DNA of 13,476 bases from an uncultured Mycoplasmatota bacterium (GCA_947572405.1 CANPBV010000037.1:1-13476); one strand, 5' to 3'; counted from the stretch's first letter, positions 1-7,727 are shown. The notes: generated by a model not told the origin, from the letters alone. A program made the numbers and translations.

Positions 1-154
1 TTCTATCAAACTATTTTTTTTTATCCCCATTTTGTAACTATTTTGATACAAATATCTAAAAAGTTCAATTATAGATAATTTGTCAGATAATATCATCATT
101 TAACTCGAACAACCATACTTCACTCATATAATGTTTGTTCTATGATGGGTATAT

Positions 155-179
155 AAAAAGAACAATATTCGAATTGCTC
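155..179 (-). terminator. Rho-independent terminator of frr
   Basis: On the minus strand GAGCAAT - loop TCGAAT - ATTGTTC forms a 7-bp stem with one G-U pair, followed at once by TTTTT. It starts at the frr stop codon, so frr transcription most likely ends here. Confidence 0.65.
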
Positions 180-721
180 TATACACTCATTAATTCTGTT
201 TCTTTTTCTTTAAATTTTTCATCTATGATTTTATTATATTTGTTAATTAATTCTTGTACATCTTCTTGACCTGCTTCTTTATCATCTTCTGGAATTTCTA
301 ACTTTTTGATATCATTATTCGCATCTTGACGAATATTACGGAGTGCGATTTTTGCCTCCTCTGCAATTGTTTTGGCCTGTTTTACATATTCTCTTCTTGT
401 TTCTTCTGTAAGTGCTGGAATATTTAAAATTATCACTTCACCATTATTATTTGGTGTTAGTCCAATATTGGCTTCATAAATTCCCTTTTCAATAGCTCCT
501 AAACAACTTCTATCAAATGGTTTAATCATAAGCTGTCTCGCTTCTGGAATTGAAATTGTCGCTAACTGTTTTAATGGAGTATCACTTCCATAATAAGACA
601 CCTCTATATTATCCAAAATTGCTGGATTCGCTCTTCCTGCACGAATATTTACAAATCTTTTTTCCATATTTTCAATTGATGACTTCATCCGCATTTCTGT
701 TTCCATTAATATATCATTCAT
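179..721 (-). CDS. frr: Ribosome recycling factor
   Basis: Ribosome recycling factor acts in the cytoplasm with EF-G to split the post-termination ribosome from mRNA and tRNA. The 180-residue product is close to the family's usual ~185. It shows the RRF hallmarks: VNIRAGRANPAIL near residues 24-36, PFDRSCLGAIEKGIYEANIGLTPNNNG in the central beta/alpha domain, and a long-helix segment with LTEETRREYVKQAKTIAEEAK and ALRNIRQDANN. The ATG at 719-721 is preceded by a GAGGG Shine-Dalgarno about eight bases upstream. The gene has its own promoter and terminator and lies downstream of the dnaJ terminator, so it is not part of the heat-shock operon. In many bacteria frr follows tsf and pyrH; here neither is upstream. 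Identity is very secure. Confidence 0.97.
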   Translation of the reverse strand: MNDILMETEMRMKSSIENMEKRFVNIRAGRANPAILDNIEVSYYGSDTPLKQLATISIPEARQLMIKPFDRSCLGAIEKGIYEANIGLTPNNNGEVIILNIPALTEETRREYVKQAKTIAEEAKIALRNIRQDANNDIKKLEIPEDDKEAGQEDVQELINKYNKIIDEKFKEKETELMSV

Positions 722-747
722 AATATAACCCTCACATTTCTAGTTTT

Positions 748-776
748 ATTATATTATAAATGTGCGGAAATATCAA
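748..776 (-). promoter_or_regulatory. Sigma-A promoter of frr
   Basis: The minus strand reads TTGATA (771-776), a 17-base spacer, then TATAAT (748-753). The predicted transcription start lies about 20 bases upstream of the frr ATG. No CIRCE-like repeat is present, so frr is expected to be constitutive rather than heat-shock controlled. Confidence 0.8.
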
Positions 777-780
777 CATA

Positions 781-808
781 AAATAAAAGATTAAGATTGC
801 TCCTAATC
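781..808 (-). terminator. Probable terminator of the hrcA-dnaJ operon
   Basis: About 43 bases after the dnaJ stop the minus strand reads GATTAGG - loop AGCAAT - CTTAATC, a 7-bp stem with one G-U pair, followed by TTTTATTTT. The stem is weak and AT-rich, but it lies between dnaJ and a good frr promoter, where an operon end is expected. Confidence 0.5.
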
Positions 809-851
809 ATCTATTTCTAGAAAAATATTTTTTTATTTTTCGAATTAACTT

Positions 852-1958
852 TCAAATATATTCACGGATTTTTTTAAACTCACTACCATCTTCTAAGTCT
901 GTTTTTTGTAATTGTTCAAATAATTTCTTTTGTTCTTTCGATAACTTCTTAGGAGTAATTACTTTAATGATCACATACATATCACCTTTTCGACTACTAT
1001 GAATATGCTCTACACCTTTTCCTTTTAGTCGATACTTGTCTCCTGTCATGCATCCAGCATCAATTGTTAGTTTTACAGTTCCATATAAAGTTGGAACATC
1101 TTTTTTGCACCCCAATACAGCATCTGCAATTGTGATTGGAAGTTCCAAATAAATATTATCTTCTTCTCTTTCAAAGATTGGATGAGCTTTTACATTAAAT
1201 TCAATGTAAACATCTCCATTTGGTCCACCATTACTCCCTGCATTTCCCTTTCCTGCCAACCTTAGTTGATTTCCAGTATCAACCCCTGCTGGAATGGTCA
1301 CTTCTAAATCGACATTTCGTTTTGCTTTTCCTGAACCCTTACATTGATTGCAAGTAGTTTCATAACTTTTTCCTTTCCCCTTACAATTTGGGCAAGTCGA
1401 TTTTGTCATAAAAGCACCAAATAAGGTTCTTTGTTCAGATGTTACCTGACCACTTCCATGACATGTTGGACACGTTTTTTCTCCATGCCCACCTTTTCCA
1501 GAACATTCTTTACAATCCTCAACAACATCTAAATTTACTGTTTTTTTGGTTCCAAATACAGCTTCTTCAAATGTTAAATTCATACGAATTAATGAATCTG
1601 CACCTTTTCTAGCTCTAGAAGAAGAACCTCCCCCAAAACCAAATCCACCAGAGAATCCACCACCGAACAGATCGCTAAAAATATCAGAAAAATCAAATCC
1701 CGAGAAGTCAAACCCTCCGCTTCCACCTGGGCCTCCTTGGAATGCTGCGTGACCATACTGGTCATATTGCTGACGTTTCGAAGCATCACTTAAAACCGCA
1801 TAAGCCTCTTGCGCTTCTTTAAACTTTTGCTCTGCATCTGGTTCTTTACAAACATCTGGATGATATTTTTTTGCAAGTTTTCTAAAGGCGCTTTTTATTT
1901 CAGCATCGGTTGCTGATTTGTTAACACCCAACACTTCATAATAATCTCTTTTTTCCAT
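852..1958 (-). CDS. dnaJ: Type I (class A) chaperone DnaJ (Hsp40)
   Basis: DnaJ binds unfolded protein, delivers it to DnaK and stimulates DnaK ATP hydrolysis. The 368-residue product has the full class A layout. A J domain (1-70) carries the HPD triad at 33-35, and a Gly/Phe-rich linker spans about 74-112. The zinc-binding region has four CxxCxGxG repeats (C149/C152, C163/C166, C189/C192, C203/C206). Two C-terminal beta domains follow, including DVYIEFNVKAHPIFERE and LPITIADAVLG. The start has AAGGAAGTG upstream. The gene follows pepF after only 16 bases with no promoter in the gap, so it should be the last gene of the HrcA-controlled transcript. The usual dnaK neighbour is displaced by pepF. 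All key residues are intact. Confidence 0.97.
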   Translation of the reverse strand: MEKRDYYEVLGVNKSATDAEIKSAFRKLAKKYHPDVCKEPDAEQKFKEAQEAYAVLSDASKRQQYDQYGHAAFQGGPGGSGGFDFSGFDFSDIFSDLFGGGFSGGFGFGGGSSSRARKGADSLIRMNLTFEEAVFGTKKTVNLDVVEDCKECSGKGGHGEKTCPTCHGSGQVTSEQRTLFGAFMTKSTCPNCKGKGKSYETTCNQCKGSGKAKRNVDLEVTIPAGVDTGNQLRLAGKGNAGSNGGPNGDVYIEFNVKAHPIFEREEDNIYLELPITIADAVLGCKKDVPTLYGTVKLTIDAGCMTGDKYRLKGKGVEHIHSSRKGDMYVIIKVITPKKLSKEQKKLFEQLQKTDLEDGSEFKKIREYI

Positions 1959-1974
1959 ATTACTTCACTTCCTT

Positions 1975-3771
1975 TTACTCATATAAAGCTTTTAATTCTT
2001 GGAGTTTTTGTTCAAAAACAGTAAGTGCTTTTTCTATTGGTTCTGTAGTTGTCATATCAACCCCTGCTCGTTTTAAAATTTCTAAAGGATAATCGCTTCC
2101 TCCACTTGATAAAAATTCTAAATATCTTTCTTTTGCTCCTTCTACTTCATTCAAAATATCATATGCTATCGCAATCGCACTTGATAATCCTGTTGCATAT
2201 TTATATACATAAAAAGAACTATAAAAATGTGGAATTCTTGCCCATTCATACCGAATTTCATTATCGCTAATAATATCTGGGCCATAATAAAGTTGATTTA
2301 ATTCATAATAGGTAGTACTAAATTCTTGTTCCGTGAGAGGTACTCCATTAGATTCTTTTTCGTGCATCAACATTTCAAATTCAGCAAACATCGTCTGACG
2401 ATAGATTGTTGTTCTTACCTTGTCTAAGAATTCTGTTAAATACAAAATTTTTTCTTCTTTGGTTTTCGCATTTCTATATAAATAATCATTTAATAAGACC
2501 TCATTCACTGTAGAAGCTATTTCCGCTAGAAAAATAGGATATCCATGATTTACAAAATTTTGGTGTTTATTAGAATAGTAAGAATGCATAGAATGACCAA
2601 GCTCATGCGCCATTGTGCTAACAGAATCAATTCTATCATCATAATTGAGTGATAGATAAGGATAAGAGTCATAGGTCCCCCAACTATAAGCTCCTGATTT
2701 TTTTCCTCTATTTGGATAAACATCAATCCATTTTTCAGTAAAAGCTTTTTGTAAATCTTGTATATATTCTGTTCCTAATGGTTTTAAAGCTTCTAAAACT
2801 ATTTCTTTTCCTTCTTCAAATGGAATTTGTTTTGGTTTTTCTTTGATTAAATCTGCATAAATATCATACATATGCATTTCTTCATAGCCTAATATTTGCT
2901 TTCGAAGTTTTATATAATCATATATACTATTGAAATGCTCATGTACTGTATCAATTAAATTGTGATAAACAGAAATATCAATATTATCATGAAATAAACT
3001 CATTTTTAAAGGACTATCATAGTTTCTAACTTTGCTATAAAAGAAATTTTCCTTGATTTGTCCTTTTAAAGTTGCCGCGATCGTATTTTTAAAATTTCCA
3101 AAATATTTGTACATAGCTTTAAAAGCTTCTTCTCTCACTCTTCTATTATCACTTCCAACATAATATCCATAATTACTATTGGTAAGTTCTACTTCTTCAT
3201 GGTTTTCATCTTGGACGGTTCCTAAATTGATATCTGCATTATCCAAATTATAGAAGACATCATCACAGGCTCCAAAAGCATTAGAAGCGGCCGCAATAAT
3301 TGCTTCTTCTTTTTTATTTAGTGTATGCTCTTGATAACGAAATATGGATTCCAAAGCAAAACGATATTCTTCTAATTCTTTTCTTTCACTAATGTATCCA
3401 AGTACAACATCATATGAACAACTTAAAATTTCTGGGCGTATAAAAGCCAATGCTTCATTTACATCATCATTCAATGTTTCCGTTTTCATTTTTAGATTCT
3501 GTGCTTGCGTATTGGTTGTATCTTCATCACAAAACATATGTGCATATACATAAATTTGCTCTAAAACTCTATCTAGTTCATCACTTGTTTTCAAATAAGA
3601 AAGTAAAGATGTACTGGAATCCATAATATGTCCTTGCATATTTTGAATTTGATCTTTTTTTTGTATTACTTCTTGATATAATTCATCAAAGCTTTTTGCT
3701 TCTACCATTTTTTCTAAATTCCATTTATATTTATTATCAATTTCTGAACGCTTTTTTACTGTTTTTCCCAT
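1975..3771 (-). CDS. pepF: Oligoendopeptidase F (M3 metallopeptidase)
   Basis: This cytoplasmic zinc peptidase hydrolyses oligopeptides, as PepF does in lactic acid bacteria and bacilli. The 598-residue product matches the PepF/M3B length. The zinc site is intact: HELGH at 389-393, with E417 in LAEIASTVNE as the third ligand. It is preceded by SYPYLSLNYDD...STMAHELGH and followed by the family segment KVRTTIYRQTMFAEFE and a C-terminal YKYATGLSSAIAIA stretch. There is no signal peptide. An AAGGAG Shine-Dalgarno precedes the ATG. It sits between dnaK (47-base gap holding a hairpin, no promoter seen) and dnaJ (16-base gap), so it is probably cotranscribed with the chaperones. A plausible but unproven role is to consume short peptides released during protein quality control. 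Family identity is secure; the physiological substrate is unknown. Confidence 0.93.
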   Translation of the reverse strand: MGKTVKKRSEIDNKYKWNLEKMVEAKSFDELYQEVIQKKDQIQNMQGHIMDSSTSLLSYLKTSDELDRVLEQIYVYAHMFCDEDTTNTQAQNLKMKTETLNDDVNEALAFIRPEILSCSYDVVLGYISERKELEEYRFALESIFRYQEHTLNKKEEAIIAAASNAFGACDDVFYNLDNADINLGTVQDENHEEVELTNSNYGYYVGSDNRRVREEAFKAMYKYFGNFKNTIAATLKGQIKENFFYSKVRNYDSPLKMSLFHDNIDISVYHNLIDTVHEHFNSIYDYIKLRKQILGYEEMHMYDIYADLIKEKPKQIPFEEGKEIVLEALKPLGTEYIQDLQKAFTEKWIDVYPNRGKKSGAYSWGTYDSYPYLSLNYDDRIDSVSTMAHELGHSMHSYYSNKHQNFVNHGYPIFLAEIASTVNEVLLNDYLYRNAKTKEEKILYLTEFLDKVRTTIYRQTMFAEFEMLMHEKESNGVPLTEQEFSTTYYELNQLYYGPDIISDNEIRYEWARIPHFYSSFYVYKYATGLSSAIAIAYDILNEVEGAKERYLEFLSSGGSDYPLEILKRAGVDMTTTEPIEKALTVFEQKLQELKALYE

Positions 3772-3792
3772 AGTTTCTCCTTATCCTTAAGA

Positions 3793-3814
3793 AAGTTCTA
3801 GTTTCCTAGAACTT
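3793..3814 (-). other. Perfect GAAA-loop hairpin between dnaK and pepF
   Basis: The transcript (minus strand) folds AAGTTCTAG - GAAA - CTAGAACTT, a perfect 9-bp stem closed by a GNRA-type tetraloop, five bases after the dnaK stop. It is followed by TCTTAAGG rather than a clean U-run, so it is at best a partial terminator. It more probably acts as a 3'-protecting or processing element that lowers pepF-dnaJ relative to dnaK. The pepF Shine-Dalgarno lies just downstream and is not sequestered. Confidence 0.6.
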
Positions 3815-3818
3815 CTTT

Positions 3819-5645
3819 TTATTTTTCTTCAAATTCAGCATCTACTACATTATCATCTTTTTTATCAGAGGTTTGTTCTTCACTATTATTTTCATTTGCT
3901 TGAGCTTGTTTTGCTGCTTCTTCATAAACTTTTGTTGCAAAAGCCATAGCAGTTTCATTTAATTTTTCTTTTTTTGATTTAATATCTTCTAAGTCATCTT
4001 TTTCTAATGCTTCTTTTAAATCTTTCATTTCTGCTTCTGCTTTTTCTTTATCTTCACTACTTACTTTATCACCAAGATCTTTTAATGCTTTTTCAGTTGC
4101 GAAAATAGTTTGTTCTGCTTCATTACGTAAATCGGCTTCTTCTTTTCTCTTTTCATCTGCTTCACGATTTGCTTCCGCTTCTTTTACCATTTTGTCAATT
4201 TCATCATCACTTAAATTTGTAGAAGCTGTAATTGTAATAGATTGTTCTTTGTTTGTTCCTAAATCTTTTGCTTTTACATTCACAATACCATTGGCATCAA
4301 TATCAAATGTAACTTCGATTTGAGGTACTCCTCTTGGAGCTGCTGGGATGTTGGTTAATTGGAAATTTCCAAGTGTTTTGTTATCAGCTGCCATTGGTCT
4401 TTCTCCTTGTAGGATATGAATATCTACAGCGGGTTGATTATCTGCGGCAGTTGAGAATACTTGAGATTTGCTAGTTGGAATTGTTGTATTTCTTGGAATT
4501 AATACAGTGCATACTCCACCTAGTGTTTCAATACCAAGTGAAAGTGGTGTAACATCTAATAATACGATATCATTAACATCTCCTGTTAGAACTCCACCTT
4601 GAATAGCTGCTCCCATTGCTACTACTTCGTCTGGGTTTACTTCTTTACTTGGTTCTTTTCCTAATTCTTTTTTTACTAATTCTTGTACCATTGGAATACG
4701 AGTAGAACCACCAACTAATAATACTTTATCAATATCTTTTGAAGTCAAGTTAGCATCTTTTAAGGCTTTACGAACTGGTTCCATAGTAGATTCTACTAAA
4801 TCACGAATCAAGTCTTCAAATTTTGCTTTTGATAAATTTAAATTTAAATGAAGTGGTCCATCTTCCCCTTGAGATAAGAATGGAAGTGAAACTTCTGTAG
4901 AACTCATACCACTTAAATCTTTCTTTGCTTTTTCAGCTGCTTCTTTTAATCGTTGCATAGCCATAGAATCTTTATGTAAGTCTACCCCATTTTCTTTTTT
5001 GAATTCGTCTGCTAAGTATTCCATAACACGATTATCAAAGTCATCTCCACCTAAGTTGTTATTTCCACTTGTTGATTTTACTTCAAATACGCCATCGCCA
5101 GTTTCTAGGATAGAAACGTCAAATGTTCCTCCACCTAAATCGAATACCAAAATCATTTCTGATTTTTCTTGTTTATCTAATCCATAAGCAAGAGCTGCTG
5201 CTGTTGGTTCATTGATAATTCTTTCTACTTCTAATCCAGCAATTTTACCAGCATCTTTTGTTGCTTGACGTTGTGCATCATTAAAGTACGCCGGAACTGT
5301 AATAACTGCTTTTGTTACTTTTTCCCCTAAATAAGCTTCTGCTGTTTTCTTAAGGTCTTCTAGTACCATTGCACTAATTTCTTGTGGTGTATATTTTTTA
5401 TCACCTACTTCAAATTTATGATTGGTTCCCATTTTCCTTTTGGCACTTGATACTGTGTTTGGATTTGTCATTGCTTGGTTTTTTGCTTTAATACCAACAA
5501 TTCTTTCCCCATCTTTTTTAAATGCTACAACAGATGGAGTTGTTCTAGAACCTTCTGGATTGGCAATTACCTTTGTTTCTCCCCCATCATATACACATAC
5601 ACAACTATTTGTTGTTCCTAAATCAATACCTATAATTTTACTCAT
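3819..5645 (-). CDS. dnaK: Chaperone DnaK (Hsp70)
   Basis: DnaK is the ATP-driven chaperone that binds hydrophobic segments with DnaJ and GrpE. The start used is the ATG at 5643-5645, giving MSKIIGIDLG and 608 residues, the normal length. It has AAAGGTGA at 5651-5658, whereas a longer reading frame would add 19 unrelated residues. The phosphate-binding motifs GIDLGTTNSC (6-15) and VFDLGGGTFDVS (167-178) are intact, as are NEPTAAALAYG, the interdomain linker (VLLDVTPLSLGIET) and a charged helical lid ending VVDAEFEEK. The segment after SAKRKMG lacks the ~23-residue insert of Gram-negative DnaK, a Gram-positive signature. Cysteines occur at 15 and 17. The orf138 stop codon lies five bases upstream and inside the dnaK ribosome-binding site, so translation is probably coupled. 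It is a member of the hrcA operon. Confidence 0.98.
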   Translation of the reverse strand: MSKIIGIDLGTTNSCVCVYDGGETKVIANPEGSRTTPSVVAFKKDGERIVGIKAKNQAMTNPNTVSSAKRKMGTNHKFEVGDKKYTPQEISAMVLEDLKKTAEAYLGEKVTKAVITVPAYFNDAQRQATKDAGKIAGLEVERIINEPTAAALAYGLDKQEKSEMILVFDLGGGTFDVSILETGDGVFEVKSTSGNNNLGGDDFDNRVMEYLADEFKKENGVDLHKDSMAMQRLKEAAEKAKKDLSGMSSTEVSLPFLSQGEDGPLHLNLNLSKAKFEDLIRDLVESTMEPVRKALKDANLTSKDIDKVLLVGGSTRIPMVQELVKKELGKEPSKEVNPDEVVAMGAAIQGGVLTGDVNDIVLLDVTPLSLGIETLGGVCTVLIPRNTTIPTSKSQVFSTAADNQPAVDIHILQGERPMAADNKTLGNFQLTNIPAAPRGVPQIEVTFDIDANGIVNVKAKDLGTNKEQSITITASTNLSDDEIDKMVKEAEANREADEKRKEEADLRNEAEQTIFATEKALKDLGDKVSSEDKEKAEAEMKDLKEALEKDDLEDIKSKKEKLNETAMAFATKVYEEAAKQAQANENNSEEQTSDKKDDNVVDAEFEEK

Positions 5646-5650
5646 ATTTA

Positions 5651-5658
5651 TCACCTTT
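5651..5658 (-). promoter_or_regulatory. dnaK ribosome-binding site overlapping the orf138 stop
   Basis: The minus strand reads AAAGGTGA, then TAAAT, then ATG. The TGA of this site is the orf138 stop codon, so ribosomes finishing orf138 end on the dnaK Shine-Dalgarno. This site fixes the dnaK start at 5645. Confidence 0.8.
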
Positions 5659-6067
5659 CTCTTTCTGGCAAATTCATTGCCCATTCTTCTAATATTTTGC
5701 AATATTTTTCTTTTTCTTGTTCAAATTCTGTTCGACTTTTATAATTACCAGAAGCATTAAAATAATGAATTGCATGAGATAAACTGGTCTTCTCTCCTAA
5801 TTCTTCTATTTTATATCCTTCTGGAATATTAGAAAATTCATATTTATTTTTAAACAAAATATAAATTCCTGTAATCATTTTTTCTTTTGGATATGAAACA
5901 TCATATTCTTTTATTTCATAATGACTTTCACAACTAGCTAAAGTATAATATCCTAATTTATTTAGTTTTGAAATGATTTTTGCCATCATTGGATCACAGC
6001 TAAATACTTTAGGATGTTCTTCATAAATTTCAAATGTTTCTTTTTCTATAAAATAACATCGATCCAT
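5651..6067 (-). CDS. Uncharacterised 138-residue protein inside the hrcA operon
   Basis: I do not recognise a named family or function. The protein is soluble-looking, acidic/basic mixed, without signal peptide or membrane helix. An N-terminal helix (DPMMAKIISKLNKLGYYT, 25-42) leads into ASCESHYE (44-51), then a strand with GIYILFKN (67-74), IPEGYKIEELG (81-91), and a basic/acidic C-terminal helix. By eye this order (helix, Cys-x-x-His, beta strand, P-x-G) resembles small uncharacterised Firmicutes proteins with a C-x-G-H motif; that is a pattern impression, not a search result. Its ATG follows the grpE stop with no gap (TAAATG) and has no good Shine-Dalgarno, so it likely depends on reinitiation. 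It ends in the dnaK ribosome-binding site. Composition matches its neighbours. The tight packing argues that it is a real, translated gene. Confidence 0.8.
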   Translation of the reverse strand: MDRCYFIEKETFEIYEEHPKVFSCDPMMAKIISKLNKLGYYTLASCESHYEIKEYDVSYPKEKMITGIYILFKNKYEFSNIPEGYKIEELGEKTSLSHAIHYFNASGNYKSRTEFEQEKEKYCKILEEWAMNLPERER

Positions 6068-6703
6068 TTATTCACTCACTTTAACCATAGCCGGTCTAAT
6101 CACTCTATCTTTATATAGATATCCTTTTTGTAATACTTCAATAATCATTCCTGGTTCTATTCCTTCTACATGAGCGGTCATAACAGCTTGATGATAGGTA
6201 GGATCAAATGGTTTATTGTTACCATCAATGGCTTTAATTTCATATTTTTCTAAAATGTTTACAAAATTGCAATAAATCATTTTAAATCCTTCTAAGAATT
6301 TTGAAAGTTCATCATCTAAGTTTTCATCGTCGAAAGCAATAGCTCTTTCAAAATTATCCACAGTAGAAAGCATGTCTTTAATCATATCTTCTCCAGAATA
6401 TTTTAGTAAACGACTAATTTCATCATCTTTTCTTTTTCTGTAATTGATAAAATCTGCTTTGCTTACTAACAATTTATTTTCCAAATCTTTATTAGCCTCT
6501 TTTAATTCTTCTATTTCCTTTTCTAATTTATTCATTTTTTTATTTTTTCCAAATAGTTTTTTATCTTCTGCTGGATTACATTCTCCGTGTTCACATTGGC
6601 AAGCGTTCTCATGATTTTGGCATTCACATGTTTCTTCTGCGTTTTCATGAGCGCAATTTCCACACCCGCAAGTTTCGTTTTCTAATGTTTCCTTTTCTTC
6701 CAT
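6068..6703 (-). CDS. grpE: Nucleotide exchange factor GrpE with Cys/His-rich N-terminal extension
   Basis: GrpE releases ADP from DnaK and acts as a dimer. The start at 6701-6703 is chosen because AAGGAGG lies six bases upstream; an ATG at 6722-6724 overlaps the hrcA stop and lacks such a site. The product is 211 residues. Residues 58-110 form the long dimer helix (KLEKEIEELKEANKDLENK...ADFINYRKRK). The C-terminal beta domain has the signature FDPTYHQAVM, EVLQKGYLYKDRVIRPAMVKV (166-208). The unusual part is residues 11-42, with eight cysteines (12, 14, 17, 26, 28, 35, 37, 42) in CxCxxC/CxC spacing and three histidines (19, 31, 39). This is not part of the core GrpE fold and looks able to bind metal or form disulfides. 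Whether it does is unknown. Confidence 0.96.
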   Translation of the reverse strand: MEEKETLENETCGCGNCAHENAEETCECQNHENACQCEHGECNPAEDKKLFGKNKKMNKLEKEIEELKEANKDLENKLLVSKADFINYRKRKDDEISRLLKYSGEDMIKDMLSTVDNFERAIAFDDENLDDELSKFLEGFKMIYCNFVNILEKYEIKAIDGNNKPFDPTYHQAVMTAHVEGIEPGMIIEVLQKGYLYKDRVIRPAMVKVSE

Positions 6704-6709
6704 CTTATA

Positions 6710-6716
6710 CCTCCTT
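6710..6716 (-). promoter_or_regulatory. grpE ribosome-binding site
   Basis: The minus strand carries AAGGAGG, six bases before the ATG at 6703. The stronger placement relative to this ATG, rather than to the one at 6724 which lies upstream of the site, decides the grpE start. Confidence 0.8.
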
Positions 6717-6723
6717 TTTGACA

Positions 6724-7713
6724 TTATATCCCTATGTTTTGTTTAATATAGTCGAGTAATGCAATCACTCGATCATATTCCATTCTTTTTGGCCCTATTA
6801 GAGCAATTGTCCCTTCTTCTCCACCGAGTGAATATTTGGTCTTAATCACAGTAACATCATCATCAAATGCGTTTTCACTACCAATATAAATATTAATTCC
6901 ATTGTCTTCTTCTTTGATACTATTAATCATACTTTGGTCTTCAAACTTATTCATGATTTCTCTAATTTTCGTTGCATCATCAAATTCTGGTTGCATTAAA
7001 ATATTTTTTGTTCCTGTTACTCGAACATTGGCTTCCTTGGTAAAGTCGCTAAATGCACTATAGAAGGCATTATAAAGAACCTCGTGCTGTTTTACATATT
7101 TTGCAATCACTGGTTTTACTTCAAATTCCAGTTTGCTACTAACTTCATCAATTGGCGTACCTATAATTAATTTGTTGATTAATTCTACCGTTTGTCTCAC
7201 TTCTTCTACAGAAATTGTATCTGGTAAATTCATCGTTCTATGTTCTACATGTCCTTTATCTGTTACAACAATGGTAATGAACTGAAAATTACTTAACGGA
7301 ACAACTTCTACTTTGGTTATTTTATTTTCTTTTGAAGAACTTCCTAAAACCACCGATGTATAACTGGTTAGTTCTGAAATAATCTCCATGCTTCTAAGAA
7401 TTGCATCATTTAAAGCAAGTGATTGATTGTGAAAAATAGTTTGCAATTTTAACATATCTTCCCCGTTCATTTCCTTTGGCTTCATAATATAATCAACATA
7501 ATAACGATAGCCTTTTTCACTTGGAACACGTCCAGATGAAGTATGTGTTTTTTCTAAGAAGCCATAATCTTCTAATGAAGCCATTTCATTTCGAATAGTT
7601 GCACTAGAACAATTCATAATTTCGCAAAGTGATTTTGAACTGACTGGACGAGCTGTTTTTATATAATCTTCAATAATAAGTTTTAATAATTCTTCTTGTG
7701 TCTTGTTCATCAT
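6724..7713 (-). CDS. hrcA: Heat-inducible transcription repressor HrcA
   Basis: HrcA binds CIRCE operators as a dimer and represses class I heat-shock genes; its activity depends on GroE in studied bacteria. The 329-residue product is near the usual ~340. The N-terminal winged helix (about 1-75) includes SKSLCEIMNCSSATIRNEMASLEDYG with the recognition helix at SSATIRNEM (36-44), and the wing THTSSGRVPSEKGYRYYVDYI. The C-terminal part shows HrcA-type segments such as GSENAFDD and YSLGGEEGTIALIGPKRMEYDRVIALLDYI. The ORF opens with two consecutive ATGs (7713 and 7710); GAGGTG upstream suits either. It is the first gene of the operon and is preceded by two CIRCE elements, so it should repress itself and clpB. 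No groESL is in this window. Confidence 0.97.
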   Translation of the reverse strand: MMNKTQEELLKLIIEDYIKTARPVSSKSLCEIMNCSSATIRNEMASLEDYGFLEKTHTSSGRVPSEKGYRYYVDYIMKPKEMNGEDMLKLQTIFHNQSLALNDAILRSMEIISELTSYTSVVLGSSSKENKITKVEVVPLSNFQFITIVVTDKGHVEHRTMNLPDTISVEEVRQTVELINKLIIGTPIDEVSSKLEFEVKPVIAKYVKQHEVLYNAFYSAFSDFTKEANVRVTGTKNILMQPEFDDATKIREIMNKFEDQSMINSIKEEDNGINIYIGSENAFDDDVTVIKTKYSLGGEEGTIALIGPKRMEYDRVIALLDYIKQNIGI

Positions 7714-7727
7714 AACCCTTCACCTCT

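Noticed and set aside
1546..1752. Proline-rich plus-strand ORF
   Set aside because: It is the complement of the Gly/Phe-rich region of dnaJ.
3793..3820. The dnaK-pepF hairpin as a plus-strand terminator (stem followed by CTTTTTAT)
   Set aside because: It looks good on that strand, but no plus-strand gene precedes it.
5643..5702. A longer dnaK reading frame starting at 5702 with 19 extra residues
   Set aside because: The extra residues are unlike any DnaK N-terminus and overlap orf138 in another frame. The ATG at 5645 has its own Shine-Dalgarno and starts MSKIIGIDLG.
5422..5760. Plus-strand ORF of 112 codons opposite dnaK/orf138
   Set aside because: It is an antisense shadow of conserved coding sequence, has no ribosome-binding site and encodes a low-complexity hydrophobic product.
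6704..6724. GrpE start at 6724 (seven extra residues)
   Set aside because: The strong AAGGAGG at 6710-6716 lies downstream of that ATG and at ideal distance from the ATG at 6703.
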